Made by a program: the position numbers and the translations under genes. Positions 1 through 8,814 of a DNA stretch of 64,000 nt are shown piece after piece. The DNA is from Rhodovulum tesquicola (lineage in GTDB: Bacteria; Pseudomonadota; Alphaproteobacteria; Rhodobacterales; Rhodobacteraceae). The notes under the pieces were generated by a model. That model saw only the letters and a program-made list of their open reading frames with translations. It searched no databases and had not been told where the DNA came from. The DNA is taken from assembly GCF_024128855.1 (NCBI RefSeq), contig NZ_JAMYDV010000007.1, forward strand, positions 1 through 64,000, written 5' to 3'. Each line of letters begins with the position of its first letter. The stretch's first letter is position 1.

Positions 1-124
1 TCTCGACGGCATAGAGTTCGGCGATCCGACGCAGGCCCTCGGCGGCGATCTCGGACCCGTCGCGGTCGAAGACCTCTTTCAGCTTGCGCCGCGCATGGGC
101 CCAGCAATGCGCCACGGTGATCGG
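1..124 (-). pseudogene. IS66-family transposase (TnpC) fragment
   Basis: Reading the minus strand gives an open frame from the window edge that contains VAHCWAHARRKLKEVF and then RRIAELYAVE. This is the characteristic conserved stretch of the IS66 TnpC transposase. The frame runs off the left edge, so the rest of the element is outside the window. On its other side it is interrupted at about base 124, where sequence matching the end of the tnsA-like gene at 37.7 kb begins abruptly. The abrupt join shows that one mobile element was broken by or fused to another. The fragment cannot encode a functional transposase within this window. Confidence 0.8.
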
Positions 125-594
125 ATCACCCCGAAAACACTGGTCTGCTGGAAAGGAGACTTCAAATGAGCCTGGATTTCGACCGCCGTTTCCCCCGCTT
201 CCAGATCGGTCGCGAGGACCGCGTGACGATCGACGGTCAGGCGTTCCGTCTCGGTTACATGATGCAAGACGCCTATGCCCTGGTCCCTGCCGAGGGCGAG
301 GGTGCGGCCCAGGTTTTCGAATTCGGGCATCTGAACCGGCTCAACGCCGCCGGCAAGGTCCGGCACGAGATCGAGCATTTCCTGCCGAAAGAGCTTCGCA
401 CCCGGCGCCAGCCCAGCGGTGGAACAGGGTCCTCGCTGGCCACGCTGACACCCGGGCAGCGCGCGCGGATCGACCAGCGGTACGCCTTGGTCGAAGCGTT
501 CAACGAGGTCCGCGCCGAGGGCGTGATGCAGATGACCGACGCCTCCATCGAGGCGCATATGGACGAGATCTGCCGGCGTGCATCCGCGTATCTG
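125..594 (+). repeat. Direct repeat, left copy (of 37676-38145)
   Basis: These 470 bases match 37676-38145 almost base for base in the same orientation, with a constant offset of 37,551. The scattered differences I saw (such as GAG for GAT and CGGTAC for CGGCAC) amount to a few per cent at most. Together the two copies bracket the cob and CRISPR loci. Confidence 0.85.
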
Positions 595-674
595 CCTGGA
601 CACCGAGGACCTGTGCTATTCCCTGGTGCGCTGGATCGTCGACGTCTATCACAACACGCCGCACGAGGGGCTCG
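125..674 (+). pseudogene. Truncated TnsA-tail/TnsB-like transposase copy
   Basis: This is a second, broken copy of the transposase pair found intact at 37028-39945. Bases 125-169 encode the last codons of the TnsA-like protein (ITPKTLVCWKGD). The ATG at 166 opens the TnsB-like frame, as it does in the intact copy. Identity is high up to base 594, then the copy jumps to sequence equivalent to 39171. About 1,025 bp (38146-39170) are lost at a shared CTG. The loss removes the whole DDE catalytic core and shifts the reading frame. Similarity stops near 674, where IS1182-like sequence starts. It is not functional but forms a direct repeat with the intact copy. Confidence 0.85.
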
Positions 675-811
675 CCGTCCTCTGCGGCTGCGGACACAAC
701 ATCCGCAAGATCCTTGCCCATCTGAGGAAGCTTCTTGCCGCCGTCATTACCCTCGTTCTGGCGGCGATCCGGCAGGAGAGATTTCAGCGGCACAGCCTCG
801 CGGCCGTCTGA
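675..811 (+). pseudogene. IS1182/IS5-like transposase C-terminal fragment
   Basis: After the TnsB-like remnant, the plus strand encodes a tail with CGCGHNIRKILAHLRKLL followed by a hydrophobic stretch, ending at the TGA at 809-811. This resembles the extreme C-terminus of IS1182-type DDE transposases, which carry a conserved Asn-containing helix and a short basic tail. No upstream part of such a transposase is present. The open frame at 578-811 is a chance fusion of the preceding remnant with this tail. The family assignment rests on a short segment only. Confidence 0.5.
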
Positions 812-850
812 TCGCGTTGTTCAGGCTGAACGAACTCATTCGCCGCGATT

Positions 851-893
851 CCGGCATCAAGCAACCGTGCGGCGCATCGTCGCTTGATGCCGG
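851..893. repeat. 12-bp perfect inverted repeat (hairpin)
   Basis: CCGGCATCAAGC at 851-862 is perfectly mirrored by GCTTGATGCCGG at 882-893, with a 19-base loop. It lies between the IS1182-like tail and the ribosome binding site of the next ORF. It could be the terminal repeat of an element or a transcript hairpin. No T-run follows it, so an intrinsic terminator is not supported. Confidence 0.6.
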
Positions 894-952
894 CTGAAGC
901 GTCGCTTCGTGCATGATCCGTTGCTTGTTATTCATCTCCCAGGAGGTGCAGC

Positions 953-1537
953 ATGGCAGATGAAGAGGACAAGAAGCCCAAGGTAACAAAGCGGCGCCGG
1001 GGCAATACCTTGGAAAATTGGGAAATTGCTATCGTGAAAGCCATGATCAGACGTGGTGGTCTCTTCACGAACGACCAAGATATCCTCGCCTATTTCACGC
1101 GCCCTACGCGATCGGTGAACCATAGGTGTCCCATCCCGGACGGCCAACCCCTGATCGCGAAATGGGGCGAGAACCTTGCCGCAGCGCGGTTTCGCGATTT
1201 CGCGCTGATCGCGGGCGCGGCGCATGGTATTCGGATTGACGACGTCGCGCAGATTGCCGAGGTCGAAGCAGCCTTCGCGGCCTTGTCGCCAGACCCGGTC
1301 TCGCCATTCGAAACGCCGGAAGAACTCACGAAGTTCGAGGCCGATGGCTGCGCGACCTGCCACGTCACCCGCACCTACGAGGTCGACGGCGTGACCTACA
1401 TGCCGCTCAGCGATTTCCTGCTGCACGATCTCGGCGACGGCGAAAAACGGACGGCACCGCTATGGGGCTGTCGGGATTGCATCTCCGGCAACCCGCACGC
1501 GGACGGCGCGTTGGTGGCCCCGGCCCGGAGCCGCTGA
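953..1537 (+). CDS. Chimeric ORF with DUF1111-like (di-heme) segment
   Basis: A 194-residue frame starts at an ATG with a strong upstream AGGAGGT. Residues 20-60 carry ENWEIAIVKAM and NDQDILAYFTRPTRSVNHR, a motif I associate with conserved hypothetical, possibly DNA-binding, proteins. From about residue 130 the sequence changes character. It has a CATCH haem-binding motif (C133, C136, H137), then MPLSDFLLHDLGDG and RTAPLWG, which are hallmarks of DUF1111 di-heme thiol oxidoreductases. There is no signal peptide, although DUF1111 proteins are exported, and the normal C-terminal continuation after PLWG is missing. I infer a fusion of two gene fragments inside mobile-element debris. Expression is possible because of the good start site, but a function is doubtful. 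Confidence 0.45.
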   Translation: MADEEDKKPKVTKRRRGNTLENWEIAIVKAMIRRGGLFTNDQDILAYFTRPTRSVNHRCPIPDGQPLIAKWGENLAAARFRDFALIAGAAHGIRIDDVAQIAEVEAAFAALSPDPVSPFETPEELTKFEADGCATCHVTRTYEVDGVTYMPLSDFLLHDLGDGEKRTAPLWGCRDCISGNPHADGALVAPARSR

Positions 1538-1568
1538 TCGCTTCAACATTCACGAATGGCCGGTTTGA

Positions 1569-1590
1569 GGGCCGCCTGCGAAGGCGGCCC
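1569..1590. terminator. Hairpin between convergent genes
   Basis: GGGCCGCCT and AGGCGGCCC form a perfect 9-bp GC-rich stem with a GCGA tetraloop. It sits between the chimeric ORF and the convergent recombinase gene, which is the expected place for a bidirectional terminator. Neither side has a long T-run. Confidence 0.55.
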
Positions 1591-1597
1591 GTCGCCT

Positions 1598-2230
1598 TCA
1601 TATCTCAACGCTCTCCGAGATCGCTAGAGCATCTTCCAGCTCGACGCCGAGGTATCGGACGGTGCTGTCCATCTTGGTGTGCCCGAGCAACAACTGCGCG
1701 GCTCTCAGGTTGCCCGTCTTCCGGTAGATCTGGGCGACCTTGGTGCGGCGCATCGAATGCGTGCCGTAGGAGGTCGGGTCCAGGCCGATGGATTGAACCC
1801 ATTCCCGGACGAGGCGGGCGTATTGCCGGGTCGAGATGTGGAGGCGATCGTGGAACCGCCCCGGCCAGAGGTATTCCGAGCCGACCATCAGGGGCTCCTT
1901 CATCCAACGCTCCAGTGAGTTGCGCGTGCCCTCGGTGATCTCGAACCTGACCGGTCGCCGGGTCTTGTTCTGGATGATCGAGGCGCATTCCTTGACCCGG
2001 CCGGCCGAGTAGACATCCGCGACCTTGAGTTTCACGAGATCGCAGCCCCGGAGTTTGCTGTCTATGGCGAGGTTGAAGAGCGCGAGGTCGCGGTGGTTCC
2101 CGGCGATCTCGAGGCGGACGCGGATGGCCCAGACGTGTTTCGGCATCAGCGGACGTTTCTGACCGACGACGCGGCCCTTGTTCCAGGCGGGGCGGCAAGC
2201 GCGAATGGCAGGCAGGTTGGCAGTGGGCAT
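1598..2230 (-). CDS. Tyrosine recombinase/integrase
   Basis: A 210-residue tyrosine recombinase consisting essentially of the catalytic domain. The visible active-site signatures are the first Arg in AIDSKLRGCDLVKL, the HxxR box in YGTHSMRRTK, and the C-terminal LLGHTKMDSTVRYLGV, which carries the second His and the nucleophilic Tyr. There is almost no N-terminal arm-binding domain, so this is the short integrase type seen alone or beside transposon debris in alphaproteobacteria. The start at 2230 is chosen because GGGAGGAA lies just upstream; an in-frame ATG five codons earlier has no such site. It stands next to the broken elements at 1-811 and is intact. No attachment site was identified. 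Confidence 0.85.
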   Translation of the reverse strand: MPTANLPAIRACRPAWNKGRVVGQKRPLMPKHVWAIRVRLEIAGNHRDLALFNLAIDSKLRGCDLVKLKVADVYSAGRVKECASIIQNKTRRPVRFEITEGTRNSLERWMKEPLMVGSEYLWPGRFHDRLHISTRQYARLVREWVQSIGLDPTSYGTHSMRRTKVAQIYRKTGNLRAAQLLLGHTKMDSTVRYLGVELEDALAISESVEI

Positions 2231-2802
2231 GGCAATTCCTCCCATCCACCACGCCCTGCCACGGCACCAACCCGACGTTGGTGATTCATGATAGCGCGGG
2301 GGACCGGCGAAGCGGCGCGGCCAACCGCGGGGCCCATGTCGATGGACGCCGCGCCTCGTCCGAACGGGCGGAATGCGCAGGAAGCGACCGCTACAAATTC
2401 GTCAAACGTAAACCGGTGCAACCCCCGCTCTTCAGATTCGATGCGGCGATGCCGCGTGTGAACGGACATTCGTGAATGCGAAACTGGCCTGTGGTTTGTT
2501 GGAAAGAAGCGGCGCGGTGCTTCCAGCTTCGACCGATCGCGACCAACACGGCTACATATTGCGAGTTACCACCGCAGCAGAAGGCCCTTAACGCACACCA
2601 GCACTTAGCAACACGCCAGATTGCAGGCGACGACATACGCGAATGCTGCGATGTTTAAGTGGAAAAGAGTCCACGGGCTCGACCTATTACGAGAACGCCT
2701 CTCGCGCTCTGAGCCTGATGCAAATGGCAATGCCATGGGTGTCGCTTCGCTCGACCATGACGCGAGCGACGGCGGGGTGGAACGACCCGCCGCCGCGGCT
2801 TT
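2231..2802. other. Intergenic region, no gene recognised
   Basis: The 572 bases between the recombinase and bluB contain only short frames without convincing ribosome binding sites or recognisable motifs. Base composition is locally less GC-rich around 2400-2700 than in the cob genes, in keeping with the mobile-element debris on the left. A GC-rich hairpin around 2772-2793 followed by T's near the bluB stop could end transcription, but I give it little weight. Confidence 0.5.
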
Positions 2803-3765
<963 letters not shown>

Positions 3766-3774
3766 TCATCCGCG

Positions 3775-3803
3775 TTGACCGCCGCCGGGCGCCCGGGCTA
3801 TGC
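3775..3803 (+). promoter_or_regulatory. Predicted promoter of the cobZ leader
   Basis: TTGACC at 3775-3780 and CTATGC at 3798-3803 are 17 bases apart and precede the riboswitch that starts near 3812. The pair is back to back with the bluB promoter. Confidence 0.5.
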
Positions 3804-3811
3804 CGGTAGCG

Positions 3812-3987
3812 ATGGTTCCCGTGATCGACGTGTCACGGGTGAAAAGGGAACGCGGTGCGCCGATCTTCGGCAAATCCGCGACTGCCCCCGCAACTGTAGG
3901 CGGCGAGCGTGTTCCGAAATGTCCACTGGGCCCCGTGGCCCGGGAAGGATCGGGGGGCGCAGCGACCCGCAAGTCAGGAGACCTGCC
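3812..3987 (+). promoter_or_regulatory. Cobalamin riboswitch upstream of cobZ unit
   Basis: The plus strand holds GGGTGAAAAGGGAA, then ACTGCCCCCGCAACTGT, CCACTGGG, CGGGAAGG and GTCAGGAGACCTGCC in the canonical order. It ends about 50 bases before the ATG at 4039, which has AAGGAGA upstream. It should shut off the small gene and cobZ when B12 is plentiful. Confidence 0.95.
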
Positions 3988-4038
3988 ATCGTCACGACCT
4001 GTTCAACCCGGGCGGGGTGCCCCGGCAAGGAGACCGCG

Positions 4039-4413
4039 ATGACAAACCGTTTTTCGAAACCCCGTGCGATTCCCGAGCCCTTGGCATCCTGTGGCGGCGC
4101 CGGGCGGGCGATGATGCTTGAGATGGTGCTGATCCAGATGCAGGCCCGCGGCGAAAGCGCCGAACGGGCGCGCGAGATCGGGCAGCTTGCCTTCATGCAA
4201 TGGCTGGGCGCGCTGCCGGGCGGATGTGACTATGCCGCCGCGGCGCGGGCGGCGCTGACGCGTATCGCGACAAGCCCTGCCCCCGGACCCGCGCTGGCCA
4301 CCTTCCGCGCCCTTCTGGCCGCGTCCCTGGATGCACCGGCCCGGCCGCTCGACCTTCGCCTGCCATCGCCCTGTCGGCGCGGCGGGACCCGCGCGCGCCG
4401 TTTGTCGCTTTGA
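4039..4413 (+). CDS. Uncharacterised riboswitch-controlled small protein
   Basis: A 124-residue protein starting at the first ATG after the riboswitch, with AAGGAGA seven bases upstream. I do not recognise its family. It has no signal peptide or membrane segment. Residues 22-50 (RAMMLEMVLIQMQARGE onward) look helical, followed by LPGGCDYAAAARAAL. The Arg-rich end (PCRRGGTRARRLSL) looks unstructured. The stop overlaps the TTG at 4410 that opens the cobZ frame, so the two are probably translated together. Its position suggests a role in B12 synthesis or in making or protecting CobZ, but that is inferred from context alone. Confidence 0.7.
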   Translation: MTNRFSKPRAIPEPLASCGGAGRAMMLEMVLIQMQARGESAERAREIGQLAFMQWLGALPGGCDYAAAARAALTRIATSPAPGPALATFRALLAASLDAPARPLDLRLPSPCRRGGTRARRLSL

Positions 4414-4511
4414 GGATTGCACGCTTCGGTGGGAGGGGCGCGGGCGCGCCGCCGCGCCTCGACGGCGTCGCGCGCACCGGTCGTGTGTCCGGCCTGGCGC
4501 ATGGTCCCCGC

Positions 4512-7028
4512 GTGAGGGCCGGTGTTCTGGTCGTCGGTAGCGGGTTCGCCGGGCTTTGCGCCGCGATCGAGGCGCGGCTGGCTTGGGCATCGGTCACCCT
4601 GATCGATGCCGCACCGTTCCACCTGCGCGGCGGCAATGCCCGCCATTCCCGAAATATCCGGCTTGCCCACGATGCCGAGACGCCCTGGCAGCGCGCGTGC
4701 TATCCGGTCGAGGACCTTCTGGGAGACCTGACGAGGATCGGCGCGCCCGATCCCGAGCTTGCGGCGGCCCTTGCAAACGGCTCGGCCGATCTCGGGGAAT
4801 GGCTCGCCGCGCAGGGCGTCGCGTTCGAGCCCTGGGCGGACGGCAACCTGCCCTGGTCGCTACGCACCGCGTTTTTCCGGGGGGGCGGGCAGGCATTGGT
4901 GAACGCGCTTTGCCGCCGGGCCGAGAGGCTTGGGGTCGAGATGCGGTATGGCTGGCGGGTCGGGGCGCTTGATCCCGCGGCGCTTCGACCCGAGGCAGGC
5001 AAGCCCTTGCGCATCGACGTCGAGACGCCGGAGGGCGCCATGACGATCGAGGCCGCGGCGGTGGTCCTGGCCTGTGGCGGCTACGGGGCCGACCGCGAGC
5101 GGTTGGCCACGCATGTGGGGCCAGCCGCCCAGAGTTTCGCCAACCGGGGAACGCCCTTCCAGCGGGGCGAGACGCTGCTCTGGCTGATAGAGAACGGGGC
5201 CGCGCCCGCGGGCCGGCCGGGCGACGGGCACATGGTCGCGGTGGATGCCCGCGCGCCCCTTGACGATGCCGGGATCGTCAGTCGTGTGGACGGGATGCAT
5301 CTGGGCATCGTCGTGGATGCCGCTGGGCGGCGGTTCACCGACGAGGGGGCCGAGGCGGGTTCCGCACGCTATTCCCATTGGGGCCATGTGCTCGCCTTGC
5401 GGGATGACCCCCGCGCCTGGCTGGTGCTGGGGGCGGACGGGGTGCGTGCCCTGCCGCCGATGCTCTATCCACCGATCACCGCAGAGGCCCCGGAGATGCT
5501 GGCCCGCCTCTGCGGCATCGACACGGCGGGGCTGCGCGAGTCCTTGACCGAACTCGAGTGTCATCTTGCGGGCGGTCCGCGGCCCGACGTGCCCCGCACG
5601 CGGTCGGACGCGGCCCCCCTTCTTCTGGCGCCGCCCTTTGCGGCGATCCCCCTGCATCCGGGCCTCGGTTTCACACGGCATGGCGTTTCGGTGGATGCCG
5701 CGGCACGAGTGCACCTTGCGGGAGGCGGCGTGTCTCCGCGCCTTTTTGCGGCCGGGGCAACGATGTTCGGCGCTGTCTTGGGCGAGGGTTATCTTTCCGG
5801 TCTCGCGCTGACCATCGGCGGCGTCTTCGGCCGCATCTCGGGACGCGAGGCGGCGCAAATCGCGGGCTCGGCCCATTCCGAGTTCCGCGTTACCGCGTGC
5901 TCTTGCCAGATCCCGCCATCTGCGCCCGCCTCAGTTCCCGCTACCGACCCGGTCGCCGAAGCGCGCCGGGCGCTCAACATCTGCAATACCTGCGGTTTCT
6001 GCACCGGGCTCTGCGACGTCTTTCCCGCGGCGCAACTGCGCGCGGCCCTGACGGCCGGGGACCTTCGCCACCTTGCGCATCTCTGCCACGACTGCCGGTC
6101 TTGCCATGACGATTGTCAGTATGCACCGCCGCATGATTTCGCGGTGAACCTGCCCGTGGCGCTGGCCGAGATGCGGGCCGAGGAATACCGGGCCGGGTTG
6201 CTGCCGCGCGGTTCTGTCACGGCCTGGCTTGCGGTGGTCTATGCACTCTGCCTCGTCGGCCTGCCGCTTGCGGCGCTCCTGCTGGTCCCGCCGCAGGCGC
6301 TTTTCTCGGCCCGTGGGGGGGAGGGCAGTTTCTATGCCGTGATCCCGCATGGTGTGATGGCGGCCGGTGCTGGGCTTGCCTTCGGCGCGGTAGGCCTGAT
6401 CCTGACCCTCCGCATCTGGCTTTTCTGGCGGGCGGGGCGTGGACCGGACACGCACCATTCGCCGCGCACCGTGGCAAGGGCGCTGTCGGACGTCCTGACC
6501 CTGGGCAACCTCGGTGGCGGCAAGGGGCCGGGTTGCGAGACGCGCGAGGGCCCCGTGGGTCCGACCCGCCGTTGGGCGCATCACCTCGTGGCCTACGGAC
6601 TCGGCCTCACCTTTCTGGCGACCATTGCCGGGGCGGCGAAACACCATTTCTTCGATCAGATCGCCCCCTATCCGGTGCTCAGCCTGCCGGTGGTGCTTGG
6701 GTCCGTTGGCGGCATGGCCATGCTGGCGGGTCTTGCCGGTCTCGAGGCGCGACGGCTGCGGGCCGACCGGCGCCCCGCGGCGCGGCGCGTGGAAACCGCC
6801 GACCGGTTCACGCGTGCCAGCCTTGCAATCGTCGCGGCCAACGGGCTGGCGCTGCTTGCGCTGCGGGACACGGCGGCGATGGGCCTTTTGCTGGCGCTGC
6901 ATCTGGGCAGCGTGCTGGGCCTCGTCCTGACCCTGCCCTTCGGCAAGCTGTCGCACGGCGCCTATCGCGCGGCCGCCCTGCTGCGCCATGCCGGGGAACG
7001 CGCCGCACGGGCCGCCACGCGAGAGTGA
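4512..7028 (+). CDS. cobZ: CobZ, precorrin-3B synthase (TcuA-TcuB fusion)
   Basis: CobZ replaces CobG in some aerobic cobalamin pathways, such as that of Rhodobacter capsulatus. It oxidises precorrin-3A to the hydroxylactone precorrin-3B that CobJ needs for ring contraction. The N-terminal half is a TcuA-like FAD domain (VVGSGFAGLCAA at residues 6-17). The C-terminal half is TcuB-like. It has two 4Fe-4S motifs, CNTCGFCTGLC (C491, C494, C497, C501) and CHDCRSCHDDC (C525, C528, C531, C535). Several membrane helices follow from about residue 575, and His residues there could bind haem. The start is uncertain: GTG at 4512 begins right at the flavin fold, while TTG at 4410 would add 34 unconserved-looking residues. 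No cobG was seen. Confidence 0.92.
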   Translation: MRAGVLVVGSGFAGLCAAIEARLAWASVTLIDAAPFHLRGGNARHSRNIRLAHDAETPWQRACYPVEDLLGDLTRIGAPDPELAAALANGSADLGEWLAAQGVAFEPWADGNLPWSLRTAFFRGGGQALVNALCRRAERLGVEMRYGWRVGALDPAALRPEAGKPLRIDVETPEGAMTIEAAAVVLACGGYGADRERLATHVGPAAQSFANRGTPFQRGETLLWLIENGAAPAGRPGDGHMVAVDARAPLDDAGIVSRVDGMHLGIVVDAAGRRFTDEGAEAGSARYSHWGHVLALRDDPRAWLVLGADGVRALPPMLYPPITAEAPEMLARLCGIDTAGLRESLTELECHLAGGPRPDVPRTRSDAAPLLLAPPFAAIPLHPGLGFTRHGVSVDAAARVHLAGGGVSPRLFAAGATMFGAVLGEGYLSGLALTIGGVFGRISGREAAQIAGSAHSEFRVTACSCQIPPSAPASVPATDPVAEARRALNICNTCGFCTGLCDVFPAAQLRAALTAGDLRHLAHLCHDCRSCHDDCQYAPPHDFAVNLPVALAEMRAEEYRAGLLPRGSVTAWLAVVYALCLVGLPLAALLLVPPQALFSARGGEGSFYAVIPHGVMAAGAGLAFGAVGLILTLRIWLFWRAGRGPDTHHSPRTVARALSDVLTLGNLGGGKGPGCETREGPVGPTRRWAHHLVAYGLGLTFLATIAGAAKHHFFDQIAPYPVLSLPVVLGSVGGMAMLAGLAGLEARRLRADRRPAARRVETADRFTRASLAIVAANGLALLALRDTAAMGLLLALHLGSVLGLVLTLPFGKLSHGAYRAAALLRHAGERAARAATRE

Positions 7029-7037
7029 TCCTCTCGC

Positions 7038-7066
7038 TTGACAACCCGACTGTCTCGGGGGCATGA
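7038..7066 (+). promoter_or_regulatory. Predicted promoter of cobW-cobN operon
   Basis: TTGACA at 7038-7043 is followed after 17 bases by GCATGA, just before the riboswitch at 7073. The same layout (CTTGACAACCCG, 17-base gap, GCATCA) recurs at 24596 before cobQ, which supports a shared promoter type. Confidence 0.5.
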
Positions 7067-7072
7067 CACCCG

Positions 7073-7254
7073 TGCTGGTGCCTGCCTTCGGGTGGGTGAA
7101 AAGGGAATGCGATAAGGGCCGCAAGGTTCGAAGCGCAGCCGCCCCCGCGACCGTGACCGGAGAGGCTGCCCCACCGCCACTGGCCGACAAGGCCGGGAAG
7201 GCAGGGCAACCGCCAGACCGAAAGGTCTGACATCCGCAAGCCGGGAGACCTGCC
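7073..7254 (+). promoter_or_regulatory. Cobalamin riboswitch of the main cob operon
   Basis: Conserved blocks in order: GGGTGAAAAGGGAA, CAGCCGCCCCCGCGACCGT, CCGCCACTGGCC, CCGGGAAGGC and GCCGGGAGACCTGCC. About 140 bases separate it from the ATG at 7394. It presumably controls the long overlapping gene run from the DUF1636 gene to cobF. Confidence 0.95.
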
Positions 7255-7393
7255 AGCGCAAGACGACGTAACCGGACGGGGTGTTCCGGTGTCGGGTCCG
7301 GCTTCGGCTCTACCCGCCATCTGCCCTTGTCCCCTGAGCTATGGGGTCAAACATGTTGCTTCTTTCCAATCACCTCCGCGGTCCGGCACCCGG

Positions 7394-7774
7394 ATGAGCG
7401 GCGCGCCCGAGGGCGCGGTTGAAATTCTGGTTTGCGTGAAATGCCGTCAGGGTCAGCCTGTCGGCGATGGTGACGTGCTGCCCGGTGCGCGGCTGCACGA
7501 CGCGCTGGCCGACCAGAACCTGCCCGCCGACATCCGCCTGACGCCGGTCGAGTGCCTGTCGAATTGCACGGCGGGCTGCACCGTCGCGCTGCGCGGTCCC
7601 GGCCGCTGGACCTATGTCTACGGCAATCTCGACGCCGGCCTTGCGCCCGTCCTGGCCGAGGGCGCCGTGAAATACCGCGATGCGCCGGACGGGCTGGTGC
7701 CCTGGCGCACGCGCGCCGAGCATTTCCGCAAGAACTGCATTGCCCGCATCCCCCCCTTGGAGTCTTCCGAATGA
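7394..7774 (+). CDS. DUF1636 thioredoxin-like [2Fe-2S] protein
   Basis: A 126-residue DUF1636 protein, a family commonly found beside cobW or cobN. Four cysteines are arranged as in thioredoxin-like [2Fe-2S] ferredoxins: CVKC near residue 15, then ECLSNCTAGC around residues 55-64. This suggests an iron-sulphur or metal-binding role. The start at 7394 was chosen because the family begins right before the VEILVCVKC segment; upstream codons of the open frame are leader RNA. Its stop overlaps the cobW start (ATGA), indicating coupled translation. Its exact role in cobalamin synthesis is not established. Confidence 0.85.
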   Translation: MSGAPEGAVEILVCVKCRQGQPVGDGDVLPGARLHDALADQNLPADIRLTPVECLSNCTAGCTVALRGPGRWTYVYGNLDAGLAPVLAEGAVKYRDAPDGLVPWRTRAEHFRKNCIARIPPLESSE

Positions 7775-8808
7775 CCGATTTCGCCAAGCTGCCCGTCACC
7801 GTGATCACCGGCTTTCTCGGCTCGGGCAAGACGACCCTGATCCGCCATCTGATGCAGAACGTGGGCGGCACGCGCCTTGCCGTCGTCGTCAACGAGTTCG
7901 GCGATGTCGGCGTCGATGGCGAGATCCTGAAATCCTGTGCCATCCCCGATTGCCCGGCCGAGAACGTCGTCGAACTGGCCAATGGCTGCATCTGCTGCAC
8001 CGTGGCCGACGATTTCATCCCGACGATCGAGGCGCTTATGGCGCTGGACCCGCGCCCCGATCACATCCTGATCGAGACCTCGGGCCTGGCGCTGCCCAAG
8101 CCCCTGCTCAAGGCGTTCGACTGGCCCGACATCCGCTCGCGGATCACGGTGGACGGGGTGATCGCGGTCGCCGATGCCGAGGCCGTGGCCGCCGGCCGGT
8201 TCGCGCCGAACCTGGCCGCCATCGACGCCCAGCGGGCCGCCGATGACAGCATCGACCACGAAACGCCGCTGTCCGAGGTGTTCGAGGACCAGATTTCGTG
8301 CGCCGATATCGTGCTGCTGACCAAGCCCGATCTGGCGGGCCCCGAGGGCGTGGCCACCGCGCGTGCCGTGATCGAGGCCGAGGCGCCGCGCCGCCTGCCG
8401 ATCGTCGAGGTGGCCGAAGGCGTCGTGGACCCGCGCGTGATCCTGGGGCTGGGGGCCGGGGCCGAGGACGACCTGGACGCGCGCCCCAGCCATCACGACA
8501 GCGCGGCCGACCATGACCACGACGATTTCGAAAGCATCGTGGTCGACCTGCCGGAACAGGCCGACCCGGCGATCCTGGCCGGCCGTATCGAGGCGCTTGC
8601 GCGGAAACAGAACATCCTGCGCGTGAAGGGCCACGCGGCCGTTCAGGGCAAGCCGATGCGCCTGCTGGTGCAGGCCGTGGGCGCGCGGGTGCGCCACCAG
8701 TACGACCGGCCCTGGGGCGTGGGCGAGGCGCGCAGTACGCGCCTGGTGGTGATCGCCGAGCATGACGATATCGACGAAGGCGCGATCCGCGCCGCGCTGG
8801 CGGGCTGA
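7771..8808 (+). CDS. cobW: CobW, cobalt-directed GTPase metallochaperone
   Basis: CobW belongs to the G3E P-loop GTPases that supply metal ions; it is thought to deliver cobalt to the aerobic B12 pathway. The 345-residue protein shows the Walker A motif GFLGSGKTT (residues 12-20), the metal-binding GCICC motif near residue 72, and the GTPase element LLTKPD near residue 191. A His/Asp-rich stretch at about residue 240 (HHDSAADHDHDD) is typical of metal-handling members. It sits between the DUF1636 gene and cobN, with a four-base overlap upstream. Confidence 0.95.
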   Translation: MTDFAKLPVTVITGFLGSGKTTLIRHLMQNVGGTRLAVVVNEFGDVGVDGEILKSCAIPDCPAENVVELANGCICCTVADDFIPTIEALMALDPRPDHILIETSGLALPKPLLKAFDWPDIRSRITVDGVIAVADAEAVAAGRFAPNLAAIDAQRAADDSIDHETPLSEVFEDQISCADIVLLTKPDLAGPEGVATARAVIEAEAPRRLPIVEVAEGVVDPRVILGLGAGAEDDLDARPSHHDSAADHDHDDFESIVVDLPEQADPAILAGRIEALARKQNILRVKGHAAVQGKPMRLLVQAVGARVRHQYDRPWGVGEARSTRLVVIAEHDDIDEGAIRAALAG

Positions 8809-8814
8809 ACCGCC

